Positions 25,380 to 35,750 of a DNA stretch of 64,000 nucleotides are shown here, piece after piece. The notes under the pieces are model-generated. The model searched no databases and was not told the origin of the DNA. It worked only from the letters and a program-made list of their open reading frames with translations. The number at the start of each line of letters is the position of its first letter. Positions within the stretch are counted from its first letter, which is position 1. The position numbers and the translations under genes are program-made. The DNA is from Thermothielavioides terrestris NRRL 8126 (taxonomy: Eukaryota > Ascomycota > Sordariomycetes > Sordariales > Chaetomiaceae): contig NC_016459.1 of the NCBI RefSeq assembly GCF_000226115.1, positions 682,001 to 746,000 of the forward strand. The letters run 5' to 3'.

Positions 25380-26500
25380 CTCGCTTTATATATTTTAACG
25401 ATTAATAAGCTTTATTATTACTACCTTTCTCCGAAGCTAAAGGATCTTAGCTTATATCTCTAACTACTCTACTAGCTTTATTGTCTATACAACGATCTAC
25501 TCTAGCTCCTAATTATTAACTTGTTTATTGCTCTCTATCTACTTAGAGAGTACCTCCTACACTTTACTTTCTATTAACGCTATAGGTGTAAAACCAAGGG
25601 GGTTATCTAGGGCTCTACCCTAGGCGACTATAGGAACCTTTTACATCTACTCCTATATCTATACCTATTGCTAAGGCTATTGCTCCTCTAGCTCTACTAT
25701 CTCTATATCCTATTGCTCTCCTTCTTCCTTAACCTCCTAGAGATCGTTTAAAAGCGTATAAAGTATAAGGCGAATCTTCTTTATAGTCTACTTAGCTATT
25801 AAAAGGAGGTTATAGAGTAGTAGATAATTAGGACTCACCTTTTAGTCAAAGTTGTTGATAGCTATAATTAGAGTTTATACCTTCTTTATAGTAGAGGGTA
25901 AGATTGGTTTATAGCTATAGTTAAAGCGTTTATAGTACTAGCAATATATACTATAGCTATTATAGTTATAGTAGATTCTATTGTAGAAGCCTATAAGAGT
26001 AGTATATATACAACCTAGGTATAGGATCTTACACTCTATAGTTATTTATAGGGCGTAATTAGAGGGTATATTAGGGTAATATAGCGGTAAGCTAGAAGGA
26101 AGAGCATATAACTTACTTGACTAAGGGACTGTAGCGCTGATTAGAAGAAGGTATAGTAGGCTCTTTAGAAGCGGTATATAGGGTAGTAGGCTCTACTATA
26201 AGCTCTTTAACGCTATTACCCTCCTCTAAAGGAGTAGGCGAAGGTATAGGCGATTTGTCTAAGAAGATATTGAAGTATAAAGGTATAGTAGTCTTATACG
26301 CTCTAGGGAGCTAAGAATAGTAATAGTGATAGTAGTTGCTATATATAAACAAGAGGATATATATAGGAAGAAGGAAGCTTAAGCTCCTATAGGTAGGAAT
26401 TTATACCTCCCTTTAGATCTAGGCGCTCTAATTAGTTAAGACTACGCTTTAGAATTTCTTATAGCCTTATATAACCTACTCCTATATATTCTACTATTCG
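25380..26500 (-). pseudogene. Antisense reading frame inside the copia element, function unknown
   Basis: Downstream of RNase H the sense strand has no Pol sequence, but the minus strand keeps a protein-like frame interrupted mainly by TAG. Readable blocks, in minus-strand order, include ALPSSLPLYYPNIPSNYA, CKILYLGCIYTTLIGFYNR, YYKRFNYSYKPILPSTIKK, LLIAK, TIKKIRLILYALLNDL, a Glu-rich part and LDNPLGFTPIALIESKV. The spacing of Cys with Tyr (Tyr codons often being RIP-altered Cys or His) hints at a zinc-binding segment. No known family is recognised. It is not Gag or Pol. Confidence 0.5.
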
Positions 26501-26584
26501 CAAAGATTTCCTATATTTTAGTTTTTTATAGTATAGTTATTCAACTATATGTACTTAGGCGCTCTATTGAACAACTAGGGAGTA

Positions 26585-26783
26585 TATTACGTTAGGGGTA
26601 AGGGGTTTAGAGCTTGGTAGAGCGTACTGGCTATAATTTCCCTACTTCTAGATATATATATACTACGCTCTGTTCAGTCCTTAGCTTTCCTTTGTACTAG
26701 AACAACGTACTCTCTTTATATTCCGATGCTCTGCTACGATCCTACTGTTGCATCCACACCTTGCAGCTCGCTGTAGTGTGTCA
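26585..26783 (+). repeat. 3' LTR of the copia element
   Basis: 199 bp, aligned without gaps to the 5' LTR. It starts TATTACG (RIP form of TGTTACG) and ends GTGTCA. Here the inner left half is mutated and the outer right half is clean, the mirror image of the 5' LTR. A short purine-rich stretch (ACTAGGGAG) just before it is the likely polypurine tract. Confidence 0.92.
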
Positions 26784-26788
26784 GATAG
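26784..26788. repeat. Target-site duplication GATAG, right copy
   Basis: Exact copy of the five bases before the 5' LTR, showing that the element inserted as a unit and has not been rearranged since. Confidence 0.9.
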
Positions 26789-27503
26789 TTTGGGCCAAAG
26801 GTCTTGAATCCAGATCATGCTTAACTCCCTCCCTTGTCTATTGACCTCTATGATGATGTGCCTAGGAGCTTGGACCAATTGTGGAGGGCAAGAGGAACGA
26901 AGCCCCCTTGTAGGGGCATGGGAGGACTGGCCAGGTCGCTGTACCCTCGTGCGGGCACCGGCGAGTCCGTTCACCACGCTGCTAACAGTCATGTTCCCGG
27001 GCAGCCAAGATTCTTGAGGCGACATGGACTTGACGAACCTGCTCGTCACAATCGCGCTCATGGATGAGCGACTGTCCGACGTCTTGGCCTATCTGTGGCG
27101 GGATCCTAATCCGCGCACCCTGCCACTTTGGACCAGCCTTCCCTCGGAATCGGCCTCAGATGTGAGCAAGGAGAGACGACCAGCAGATGCAATGATTTCA
27201 CCGGTCCAGCCGTTTGGCAGATTCTTGGCACGTATCCGGATTTTGTTAATCATGCAAGGCCGTTTGCCGTTCCGCGCGATCAATATGGCTGGGAGGCCTA
27301 AGCACCGTTCATGAAAGCCAGACGACAGTTTAGAACATTCAACGCTGGGTAGTGGGATGTTGAAATTTCGATGCCCATCCCTTCCCAACTGAGAGACTCA
27401 CAATCCTTCGTGATGAGTTAACCGTTTATTGTTCGCTAGCTGTCTCCTCAACAAGGCGCTTGACGTGCTACCCGTTGACGGTTTTACCTCGCATAGTTAA
27501 ACA

Positions 27504-27544
<41 letters not shown>

Positions 27545-27715
27545 CGACAGTAGCAACTTCTGCACACGCCTCGGCAACACGGACAAGTGTCGGAATATAA
27601 CGGCCATGACCTAAAGTCCCAATGACGGGAAATGGGGTAACCAAAGTTTCTAGCTCAGTGGTTCACAGCAAGTCCCTTGCACATTGACCCTCACCCTCCT
27701 CTATGTACAATAATC
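26789..27715. other. Intergenic region between the retroelement and the dioxygenase gene
   Basis: No gene recognised. Apart from a 36-nt poly(T) run the sequence has ordinary composition, so RIP did not spread out of the element. It includes the 3' UTR of the minus-strand dioxygenase gene. Confidence 0.5.
27509..27544. repeat. Uninterrupted poly(T) run of 36
   Basis: Thirty-six consecutive Ts on the plus strand, or poly(A) on the minus strand. It lies about 170 bp downstream of the minus-strand dioxygenase stop codon. Confidence 0.9.
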
Positions 27716-29571
27716 TCAAGCCCTCGTACCGTTCGTACCATTCTGCTGCGCCAGCTTCTTCTGCCACGGCAGCGGCTCGGTGGCAACCTTCAGCGGGCCA
27801 ACGTCGCCGCCCTCTGCCCGCCGCTGCTTCCACGCGTCGATATCGCGGTGGTCGACCCAGTTGCCGTGCAGGCCCAACTTCAGCTTCAGCGGCAGATGGA
27901 TCACCGCCAGCGGGCCCTTGGCCAGGTGCTGCGCGTCGAAGATGACCACGTCGTTGCGCAGCTCGTCGAGGTGGTTCAGCAGCGCGATCAGGTAGCCCTC
28001 GCCCTCGGCGCCGCCCTCGCGCGGGATGAAGGTCGGCTCCTGGAAGGTCATGGTCGGCCCGGCGAAGTAGACGTCCTCCAGGCCGAACTTGCCCTTCAGG
28101 TCGCGCTGCTCGGCCGCGCCGTTCTGCACCGACCCGCCGGCGTGGTAGTGCTCCTCGGACCAGGTGTAGTGGCCCAGGCAGTTGAACAGGCCCCCCGCAG
28201 GCGGGCCGCACTTCTCGAAGTCGTACGGCCGCGACGGGTCTACGACGGCCTGCCAGAAGTGGCGGTACGGCTTGGTGACGAAGCGGTCGTCGATGCGCGA
28301 GAACTCGCCGTTGGTGAGCCAGGTCAGCGCCGGCTTCACGCGCTCGTCGGCCACCCACACGTCGGCGTCTCCGGCGCCGGGGGTGCGAATGGCTGATTTC
28401 TTCGCCTTGGGGTCAAACACCCAACGCACCGTCGGCGAGGTCAAACGGTTGCGCTTGGCGAAGCCGTCGGGCGGTGTGACGTTCTCGTCGGGCGGGAACC
28501 AGAAGAACACGTTGCCGTCGGCCACGGTCAGGTCGAAGACCACCTCGCCCGACGGGAGCTCATAGCACCCTGCTACATGGCCATGGAAACCTGCGCCCTC
28601 CGTCAGCACCGGTACCAGCCGAGCCAAAACTGTCACAACTTGCTGTGTTGCCACCTACCATTGTCCGCCCTGAACCAGGTGATATCCTCGCTCTTTCCGC
28701 CGCGTCTCGGCACCACGGCGTACCACTGGTCCTCGTTGGGGTCCCAAGCAAACTTGTTCCCGCCGCGCTTCATCCTCTCAAGATCCATCTTGATGGGCGT
28801 CAGCGCCAGCACCAGCCAGTTCTTGCTGATGCCGCAGTCGTGGATCATGCCCGCAAACGGCGCCTTGTACCAGCACTCCTCCGTCTTCTTGCCGTCCCGA
28901 TCGATCGTCCACACCGCCACGTCGACGCTGCAGTCCGAGCCGTCGCCGCCCGCCTCGTAGGCAAAGCACACCATCTCCCCGGTGTCTGGATCAAACTTGG
29001 GGTGCGCCGTGAAGGTCGGGCTGAGGATCTGGCCCTCGAAATCGTACCGCCCCAGCGTCTCGAGCGTGACGGGGTCCATCGCGAAGGGCGGGCCGTCCTC
29101 CTTCAGGGCGAGCAGCACGCCGCGCCAGAAGACGACGTTGGTGTTGCTGGCGGTGCGGATGACGCCCTTGACGCTCTCGTTGTCCGTCCACGGGTTGCGG
29201 TACCGGCCGAACAGGCTGCGGCGGGCGCGCGTCTCGTGCACGTAGCGGTCCGTGTGCACGTAGCGCTGCTTGAGGTCGGCGTGGCCGCCGGAGATGCGCA
29301 CCGCCGTGACGGAGCCGTCGCCGTTGAAGTGGATGTCGTCCTCGAACAGCGGCGGGAACCGGTGGTCCGGCTGCACCCGGAAGAAGGTCCCGTCGATGTC
29401 CGCCGGGATCGTCCCGCTGATCTCCAGGTCGAACACGTCGCCCTCGAACCGGGACGGCTTGTTCATCGACGCGAACACCGGCGTGCGCGGGAAGCGGACT
29501 TTGGATGGGTCGGTCAGCCGGTTGTTGGCATAGTTGGAGATCTCGGCTGCGAGCTCGTGGATGTGCGCCAT
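27716..29571 (-). CDS. Carotenoid oxygenase / lignostilbene dioxygenase family protein
   Basis: A 595-residue non-heme iron dioxygenase that would cleave a C=C bond in a stilbene or carotenoid substrate. Two exons (29571-28659, 28590-27716) join at a Gly codon through a 68-nt GT-AG intron. The four iron-ligand histidine contexts are visible: [32 protein letters not shown] and [10 protein letters not shown]. The conserved [15 protein letters not shown] carries the lysine that contacts the hydroxyl of stilbenes in Neurospora CAO-1. There is no signal peptide, so it is probably cytosolic. Resemblance to lignostilbene/resveratrol-cleaving enzymes suggests aromatic catabolism rather than retinal synthesis; that is inference. 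The SnoaL-like gene upstream lies on the same strand. Confidence 0.88.
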
Positions 29572-30390
29572 GGTTGGGTTGGGGGGGCCGCGCGGGGCCG
29601 GTGGTTACTGGGGATAGATAGATAGGACTAGGAGGGTGGCGGAGAGGGAGACGGGGGTGTAACGGGGATGGGTTTGGATGGCTGCACGGGTGAGATGATG
29701 ATGATAGCGCTGTGATGTGGTCTTGGTGACGGAGAAGGGAGACTTGGGGGCTAAGTAGGTTGCTTGTAGTGTGGGTGCTCAAGCTCGAGGCGAAACGTTG
29801 AGCCTCGGAACAATCTACCGAGAGCCATGTGGCTACCCCGGATCGTCGGGTGGACCCCGCAGCCCGGCGCACGGCATTGTGGATTCGGATAATCGGATGC
29901 GGGCCGGCGGATGGCAGTGGAGTACGATGGCAAACACACCATGATGTACTGTACGTACCCAGTATATGGATATACTGCTTTGATAGGGGTGTCTGAGCTG
30001 GGATGAACCGGGTAAGTGAGTGCGGGGCAGGCCGTGTTTCTCCAACTTTCGGCAATGAAGAGCAAGGGCCTTCGTTGGCTGTGGAAGTGAGGCAAGCTCG
30101 GAGTTCGGCTAAACGACGAAACTGCTCGCCGGGCGACCCGTGGGATGGTCACAGGTCGATGATGAGGCTGCTCATGGGGGTGGGAGAGTGGCAGGGTGAA
30201 GGCCTTGGCAAGAAGGAGCACGCTGACACTCGCCTGGCGAAGCATAGAGTATCTAGTTGCGCAGGTTTGCGGTTTTCAAACGCCAATTCACCCTATTCTG
30301 TGATAATTCCAATGGCATCAAAGAGACTGCAAGTTGGCCCATGCCTCCTCAGCCTGCCGCCCTTTGAACCCCTCAAACTGGCACCCCACG
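29572..30390. other. Intergenic, promoter region of the dioxygenase gene
   Basis: 820 bp between two minus-strand genes. The stretch just upstream of the dioxygenase ATG is rich in TCCC/CCACC and pyrimidines on the coding strand, as is common for fungal promoters. No gene is seen. Confidence 0.45.
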
Positions 30391-31375
30391 CTACTCCGCC
30401 TTGTTCTGAACCAGCTCCGGGAGCACCTTGTCCCCGGGCTTGGACTCGCGCGAGCTGGCACCCGGCCGGCTCTGGCCCTCGGGCAGGGCGAGGGTGAGCG
30501 GCGGGTCGCTCGTGCTGACATCGGCGCCGTACACCGGGGCGCGCAGCGCATCGGGCGCCGTCGGCTTGCCGGTGACCGGGTGGGGATAGTGGAAGGGCAC
30601 GACGCGGGTGTCGGGCCACAGCATCTTCTGCTCGAAGATCTCGTCCGGGCCCAGCGGGTCCTCCGGGTAGGTGACGGTCGGCCAGGGCACGTAGTTCTTC
30701 TTGGTGTGGCTCCAGCCGCTCTCGAAGTTGGCGTGCCAGAAGGGGAAGTAGCGGTACCGGAACAGCTTCCACACGCCGTTCTCCTTGATGTACTCGTTCT
30801 CGTACAGGCCGCCCTCCCACCACTGGCGGTGCCCGCCCGGGTAGTACTCCTCGATGCTCTGGTGGGTGCCGGCCTGCATGAGCGCGCGCATGCGGCACCA
30901 GGCGTGCGTGCCCGTCGCGTCGACGTCGACGATGTCCTGCATCATGATGTGGTCCAGCAGCCAGCCGTACACGGGTCCGTTGCGGCCGTTGACGAAGGTC
31001 GCCTGGAAGCGACCCTTGTAGAGGCGCTTGATGCCCGCCTTGCCGCGGTACCGCGCGCCGAGGAACTCGACGTAGGCGTCGGGGTGATCCGAGAACATGT
31101 CGACCACCTGTGGTGGCCAGCCGGAGTCAGCCCGCTGCCAGGAGGCAGGGCACCCTGATACCGGGCCATGCTTGCTATCTCACCTCGTCGTACAGGCACT
31201 TGTCGAGGTAGTAGCCATACTTGAAGTGCGTCTTGCGGACCTCGGCCTCGTCTGTGTCCAACGCGTCAGCGAGGGTCTTCGGGTCTAGAGAGAACACGAC
31301 CTGCCTGCCACGCGCGAGAGCTCCTTCTGCAAAGCCTGCACCTGCTTCTTGAGTTCGGCAAGTTCCTGCTCCATG
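30391..31375 (-). CDS. SnoaL-like (NTF2-fold) protein with a frameshift in exon 1
   Basis: The protein belongs to the fungal SnoaL-like family (NTF2-type alpha/beta cone, related to aldol cyclases and dehydratases). Exon 2 (31107-30391) is intact: MFSDHPDAYVEFLGARYRG, HAWCRMRALMQAG, QWWEGGLYENEYIKENG, and the family hallmark LWPDTRVVPFHYPHPVTGK. A 77-nt intron (31184-31108) joins it to exon 1, which ends HFKYGYYLDKCLYDE. Exon 1 begins with a coiled-coil ATG at 31375 (MEQELAELKKQVQALQKELS). That start is out of frame with the rest by one lost (or two gained) bases near 31,310, at a GGCAGGCAGG repeat. The exon lengths sum to 908 nt, not a multiple of three. It could be a real lesion or a base-call error. 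Confidence 0.75.
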
Positions 31376-32706
31376 ATTGCTATGTTTGCTGTGCGGTCGA
31401 AGTGTTCAAGGCGCCCCGAGTGTCGAGATGGCTCTCGGAAGAAATGTAACCCTTACGACGCACGCGCAATGACGAGGACTAATAAGGCCGCGGAGGGGAT
31501 GATGAAAGCGGGGAAGCGGCCTGTTGACGAAGCGTCGCAGTCCATAAGGGTCCAAGTCTGGCGCGGGGAAAATCTATGCAGCATGCCCATGCTGACATTG
31601 TGCCGCCGGCAAATGTCTCGATAGCTGTCTACCATGGCCATGTGGGAAGCAGGTTTGGCCGTCCGGTGCGGAGTAGCTGCCGGAAAAAGACCTGCGGCAC
31701 ACTTCCCCCTTCCCCACGTGGAGCGGGAGCTAATGGGTTAATCCAAGTCCGGCCGGCCCCGCCGATCGCCACCAGCCACAGCACGATGCCGGTGAGCGGG
31801 GAAGGCGCTGTCTCATTGGGGCCCGATCGATGGTCACTGTTTAGAAGTGCGACGTTCCCGGGCCGTGATCGTCTCTTTCGAGCCGATGTACCCGAGCACT
31901 GGAGACGGTGGTGACCGGAGTGGGACACAACCGCCGTCTAGGATACCTGGTTCTGGATAGCAATGCAACGATTGTAGCCCTCACCTGAACGCTCCGTCCC
32001 GCCTAACCCTTTGCACTGCAACTCCACTGCAGTAAGTGCCTATGCTTGTCTCTTACCGTCTCGGCCTTCCAACTGTTCTCTTGTTACGGAAGACGAATGG
32101 TGCGCCTCATGTCTGGGCAGAATGTCACGGGCTCGGCCCCCAGCTCCGATATGATGAAGGGTTGCTTGCGTAGACGGTTGGGGAACGGGTCAGAGAAGCC
32201 AGCTGCCGGCGTCGTGGTTCAGCTAAAACGCGCCTGGGTCAGGTGGCGGTTGTTGTTGTTGTGGTGCCACTTGACTGTGTCATGACGGTCTCTAGGCTCC
32301 TACGGGCAGTGTTCTGTGTTGCTGGTGCTTCGAAAATCGTCGAGTCAAACTTCACCTTTCTTGCCCCAGTCTTCGTCAGTGTGTGTGTGTGAGGTACTGA
32401 GAAAATGGCTCCTTTGTCTCAAGCCAGTTCCATGCAAACAAAGATATCCGGAGAACTCTTTTCTTGCACAAGGTGCGACATATTCCTTTGAGGGCGGGAC
32501 AAAAGCATTATGTTCCAGTGGGCCGACGGCGACACAAAGCTTCTCCGTGCCAGATTGCCTATAAAAAAGCGATTCATCTCCCCCTCTCGAACACAACTGT
32601 CACGGGCAACACCACCAGCGCGTTGCCGCATCCGCCGTGGTGTTCTGTAAGCATCACCAAAGACGGGAATTTTAGTATCTTGTCCTCGGAACCTCAGGCG
32701 CTCAAC
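31376..32706. other. Intergenic region, no gene recognised
   Basis: About 1.3 kb between divergent genes. Only short unsupported open frames are present. A GT microsatellite of about 12 nt occurs near 32,378. Confidence 0.45.
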
Positions 32707-33153
32707 ATGCGCGAAGGAAGAGCGGCAAGCCCGCGCGATTCTGCGGTGCCTGCCGCAAACAGATCCCCCCGTTCCCCTGCTGTGTCCCACGCCCCGGTGT
32801 GTTCTTGCTGCTTAGCATACCAGGCCGTGAAGAGCAGAGAACGCGTCCGGCAGGCCCTAGTTCTGGTTCAGGACCATGCCACCACCATCACTGAGCGGTC
32901 CTCCCGGGCCAGGTTCGAAAGCATCATCACGGGGCTGGCTGAGGTGTGCATCCTGTTCGACGATGCAGAGCGCCTGCTTGTGCGAACGAGCAGCAGTTCC
33001 TTTCCCGTTGAAGGCAAACGCTCTGCGTCGGAGCTCGTGGACATCATCCTGGCGGCCGCGGCGAAGAAGCTCGATTGGTTGAACGATGCTTTCCAGGAAG
33101 CACGGAGAGATCAAGTCGATTCCAGACCGCGCCCGAGAGCGACCAACCGTTAA
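32707..33153 (+). CDS. Hypothetical helical protein
   Basis: I do not recognise a family. From the ATG at 32707 the frame gives 148 residues: a basic Ser/Pro-rich start, a CSCC motif, then amphipathic helices (RVRQALVLVQDHATTI, SIITGLAEVCILFDDAERLL, SASELVDIILAAAAKKLDWL) and a charged tail. The composition is protein-like and no other strand competes. The open frame extends upstream to 32464, but that part looks like 5' UTR. There is no signal peptide. It may be a lineage-specific gene or a fragment of a helical domain. Confidence 0.4.
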   Translation: MREGRAASPRDSAVPAANRSPRSPAVSHAPVCSCCLAYQAVKSRERVRQALVLVQDHATTITERSSRARFESIITGLAEVCILFDDAERLLVRTSSSSFPVEGKRSASELVDIILAAAAKKLDWLNDAFQEARRDQVDSRPRPRATNR

Positions 33154-34175
33154 GTAGGTTGCACCATAGGAATGAGTCAGGCGGTGATGCATAGTACTTC
33201 AAGGCCGAAGCCAGCAAGCACGAGCCTTGGGTACGTTGTTTCTCGGAATTCGCTGGAACCACGGTAGAATGTCTTGCTTCTGATGATAGATATACGGTAA
33301 GTAGCCCGAAAATGAAGATTCTGTTTTCGTTGGTTAGTTCCTCTCTCCGTTTGCGAGAAAAACTAGTGTGCCACAACGTTAAATTTGTCACGTTCATTGA
33401 AGCGAAGCTTCAAGATCAGCTCCATGACAGTGGTCGCATACAAGTAGTGCATACACTGTAGGAGAGAAGCTAATCTTCGCTTCATTTTCCAGGCTTTTCC
33501 TCCAAAGTTTTTGTGCAGGAACTGGTCGAGAGGCCCAAGCCATATGACTGAGCGCGGTTTGTCCAGTGTTAATTTCTCTCAAAGTTACCGCAAGGCTTTG
33601 TTTTAAACTTACAGAGGTAGACAGTCACCGTTGGGTACTTTACCATATCCTATCCATCTCTGCCAACCTTGGAAGACACCAGAGCCCTTCAATGGTAAGT
33701 CAGTTGAACCTGTTGGCCTCAACAAGAGCATGGCTTGTGACATTACATAAATCACGAAGTGCGACATGGGACTATCCGAAAAGAACGGCGCTGAGGCCAT
33801 CTTCGCTTCACCTATATACACTTCAGTCCCTAGCTCGTAGTTTTCTTCGGCTAACTGCTGCGCCTCAATGTCGCTCGTCTGTGCCGCAGTAGCCGTGCAT
33901 TCCGTGTTTGATCCTTCGCCTTCCTGTATTGCTGTTCAACGTCTCGTTAGGGGCTTAGGTCCACGGAACGGGCAGGGGCTGCTATTTGGCGCCCAAGAGC
34001 TGGGATCGCCCCATCGTGGAACCGACCGACACACCACCGGATGACGGAAGCACCGCATTTTGCACGACACTCTTGGCAATGGCACAAGTTGCGTTCAAGC
34101 CATTCGTATTAATCACTCAGCTCCGTGCTTCCATCCGTCTTTGCCCTCCGAGCGAACTGGGAATTCTTCGAAACC
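33154..34175. other. Intergenic region, no gene recognised
   Basis: About 1 kb between convergent frames. No supported feature. Confidence 0.45.
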
Positions 34176-35750
34176 TCAAGTGCCATAACCCTTTCTTTGA
34201 ACCTTTTTGTCCGGTGTCCTCCCTTTCCTCCTAGCCCATACGGGTGTATCGCCTGATTCACCGTGGCTCAGATTTTTTTGTCCCTCCTCTTGAGAGCCAG
34301 CAATGGCGGCCTGGCACCCCGTCGCCGCACCCCGTCGCTGAATCTGGGCTTCCACCCTCTTGGCGAACTCTTTCAGCCTCATGCGCCGTAACCCCCGGCG
34401 CCCCATTGGCTGCTCTCCGTCTTGGTCCTCTCGTTGCTCTCCTTCAAGCTGTTGCTGGCCATGCTTTCGCGGCGAGAGAGCATGTGGCTGTCTCCGGGCC
34501 CTCTTGGCGAGAACGCGAGCCCGGTGGGCGACGAAGAGCGGCCTGAGGCTGGGGAAGACGCTGGTGAAAGGGAAGGGGCTGGTGAAGGGGTGGTCAGGCC
34601 GGATAGCGTTGTCGCCGCGCTGCCACACCGGCTTGTTGGTCTTCCGGGCGGTCTTGGCAAGCAAGTCGGCCCGGTCGTGCGGTTCGATGCAGTGGCCCGG
34701 GACCCAGGCGTACTCGACCGACACGAAGATGCCCGACATGTCCCTCAGAAGCTTCAGCTTTGCCTCCTCCTCCTCAAGGCGGCAGAAGAGTTGTTCGAAC
34801 GCGCCGCCATGCTGCCGCGGCCTGGTGCGGCTCCTAGAGATTCCGTCCAGGCACACCTTCGAATCGCTGAAGACTGTTACCGAGACGGAGAGCGGGAGGC
34901 TGTGCGGTCTTCGCGACACGGCTATGCTGGACACCTCCCTTCTGGCCACGACTAGGGACTCGATGATGGCCACCATTTCGCATAAGCTGTTGTCGGCGGC
35001 AACCTCAATCGGCCAACCCAGTCCCATTTCCTCGCCGTGCCAAGGTTCGCCTGGGGCGTAGCGGCGGAAAGAAACACCGTAACCTCCGACAGCTGAGGGC
35101 GACTTAAATGAGGCGTCGCAGAATATCGCCAGTCGGATGTCCTGTGCTGTCGACTGGTAGGCTGCGGCTTCCAACGCTTTCTTGATGGCTGCTTCGTCGG
35201 GGCGGGCTGGGGAGTCTGAGATGCAGAGATACAATTAGCCATCGGCGAACGAGGAAGAGACTGCACTGTCTTATAGATCCGTGGGATATCCGGCGTCAAC
35301 GCGAGCTTTGCCTTGGCCGTCACCGCCGCCAGCGTCAGGCCTCCAGGGCCTGCACGTTCTGGGCCACAGCACCGTCGCGGCTTAAGTCCTCGACTCGGAA
35401 GGTGTACACCTTGCCCGGCTTTCCCTTTCGGCCCCTCGTTGCCATTTGGCCTCAACGAGGGGCCGAAAGGGTTGCCGTGGAGCCGTCTTCGCGACGCGGC
35501 GCTGGCTGGGCCTCCGCCAGGCGGGCCACCGAAACTGGAGCTTTCTTGCCAAGCTGGCTCGTCGATCTGACGCGATTTTGGATTGAGAAAAAAGAGAATA
35601 AATGGTACTTACTCTCGTCAGAACCGGCGCGGGTGCGCCCCTTGTGGCTGCACATCTCTTGGCTCTTTGCTGGCGACCTCGTCGTCGCCGGCTTGGAAAC
35701 TTGTCGTCGTTGCGGAAGAGGTCAAAGCCTTTGTCGCGATGGAAGTTCAA
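34176..35750 (-). pseudogene. RNase H-domain protein gene, broken by frameshift, nonsense and start loss
   Basis: The main frame (35234-34176) carries a complete RNase H-like core: LAIFCDASFKS (first Asp), NSLCEMVAIIESL (Glu), VTVFSDSKVCLDGI (Asp) and YAWVPGHCIEPHDRADLLAK (His and last Asp), then a long basic tail. It starts right after a TAA at 35235-35237. Upstream, in the adjacent frame, comes LALTPDIPRIYKTVQSLPRS, which should run straight into LYLCISDSPARPDE. Restoring the frame needs one base near 35,245 and loss of the TAA. Further upstream a block NFHRDKGFDLFRNDDKF (35750-35613) precedes a perfect GTAAGT donor, and the matching acceptor is at about 35,566, but no ATG precedes it. Such stand-alone RNase H-like genes are common in Sordariomycetes. 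Function unknown. Confidence 0.6.
35423..35471. repeat. Perfect 19-bp inverted repeat with 11-nt loop
   Basis: CCCTTTCGGCCCCTCGTTG at 35423-35441 is the exact reverse complement of 35453-35471, separated by 11 nt. It lies inside the upstream exon of the broken RNase H-domain gene. Confidence 0.95.

Larger units (their letters stand above)
19808..26783 (+). mobile_element. Complete Ty1/copia LTR retrotransposon, RIP-mutated
   Basis: A 6,976-bp element flanked by GATAG on both sides. The two LTRs are each 199 bp. The interior is extremely TpA-rich and nearly free of CpA and TpG, which is the signature of repeat-induced point mutation. Coding order is gag, protease, integrase, reverse transcriptase, RNase H, which defines copia rather than gypsy. 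Almost all stops inside the frame are TAG, as expected from CAG and TGG codons hit by RIP. A further 1.3 kb lies between RNase H and the 3' LTR and reads best on the minus strand. The element is certainly inactive. Confidence 0.93.

Noticed and set aside
27509..28590. Processed retrocopy ending in the poly(A) run
   Set aside because: The dioxygenase gene retains its intron and a normal upstream region.
28645..29625. 326-codon plus-strand frame opposite the carotenoid oxygenase
   Set aside because: The minus strand has the four iron-ligand His motifs and a clean intron. The plus frame is Val/Arg/His-rich as expected for an antisense shadow.
34360..35061. Plus-strand frames opposite the RNase H core
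   Set aside because: The catalytic Asp/Glu/Asp/His pattern is on the minus strand.
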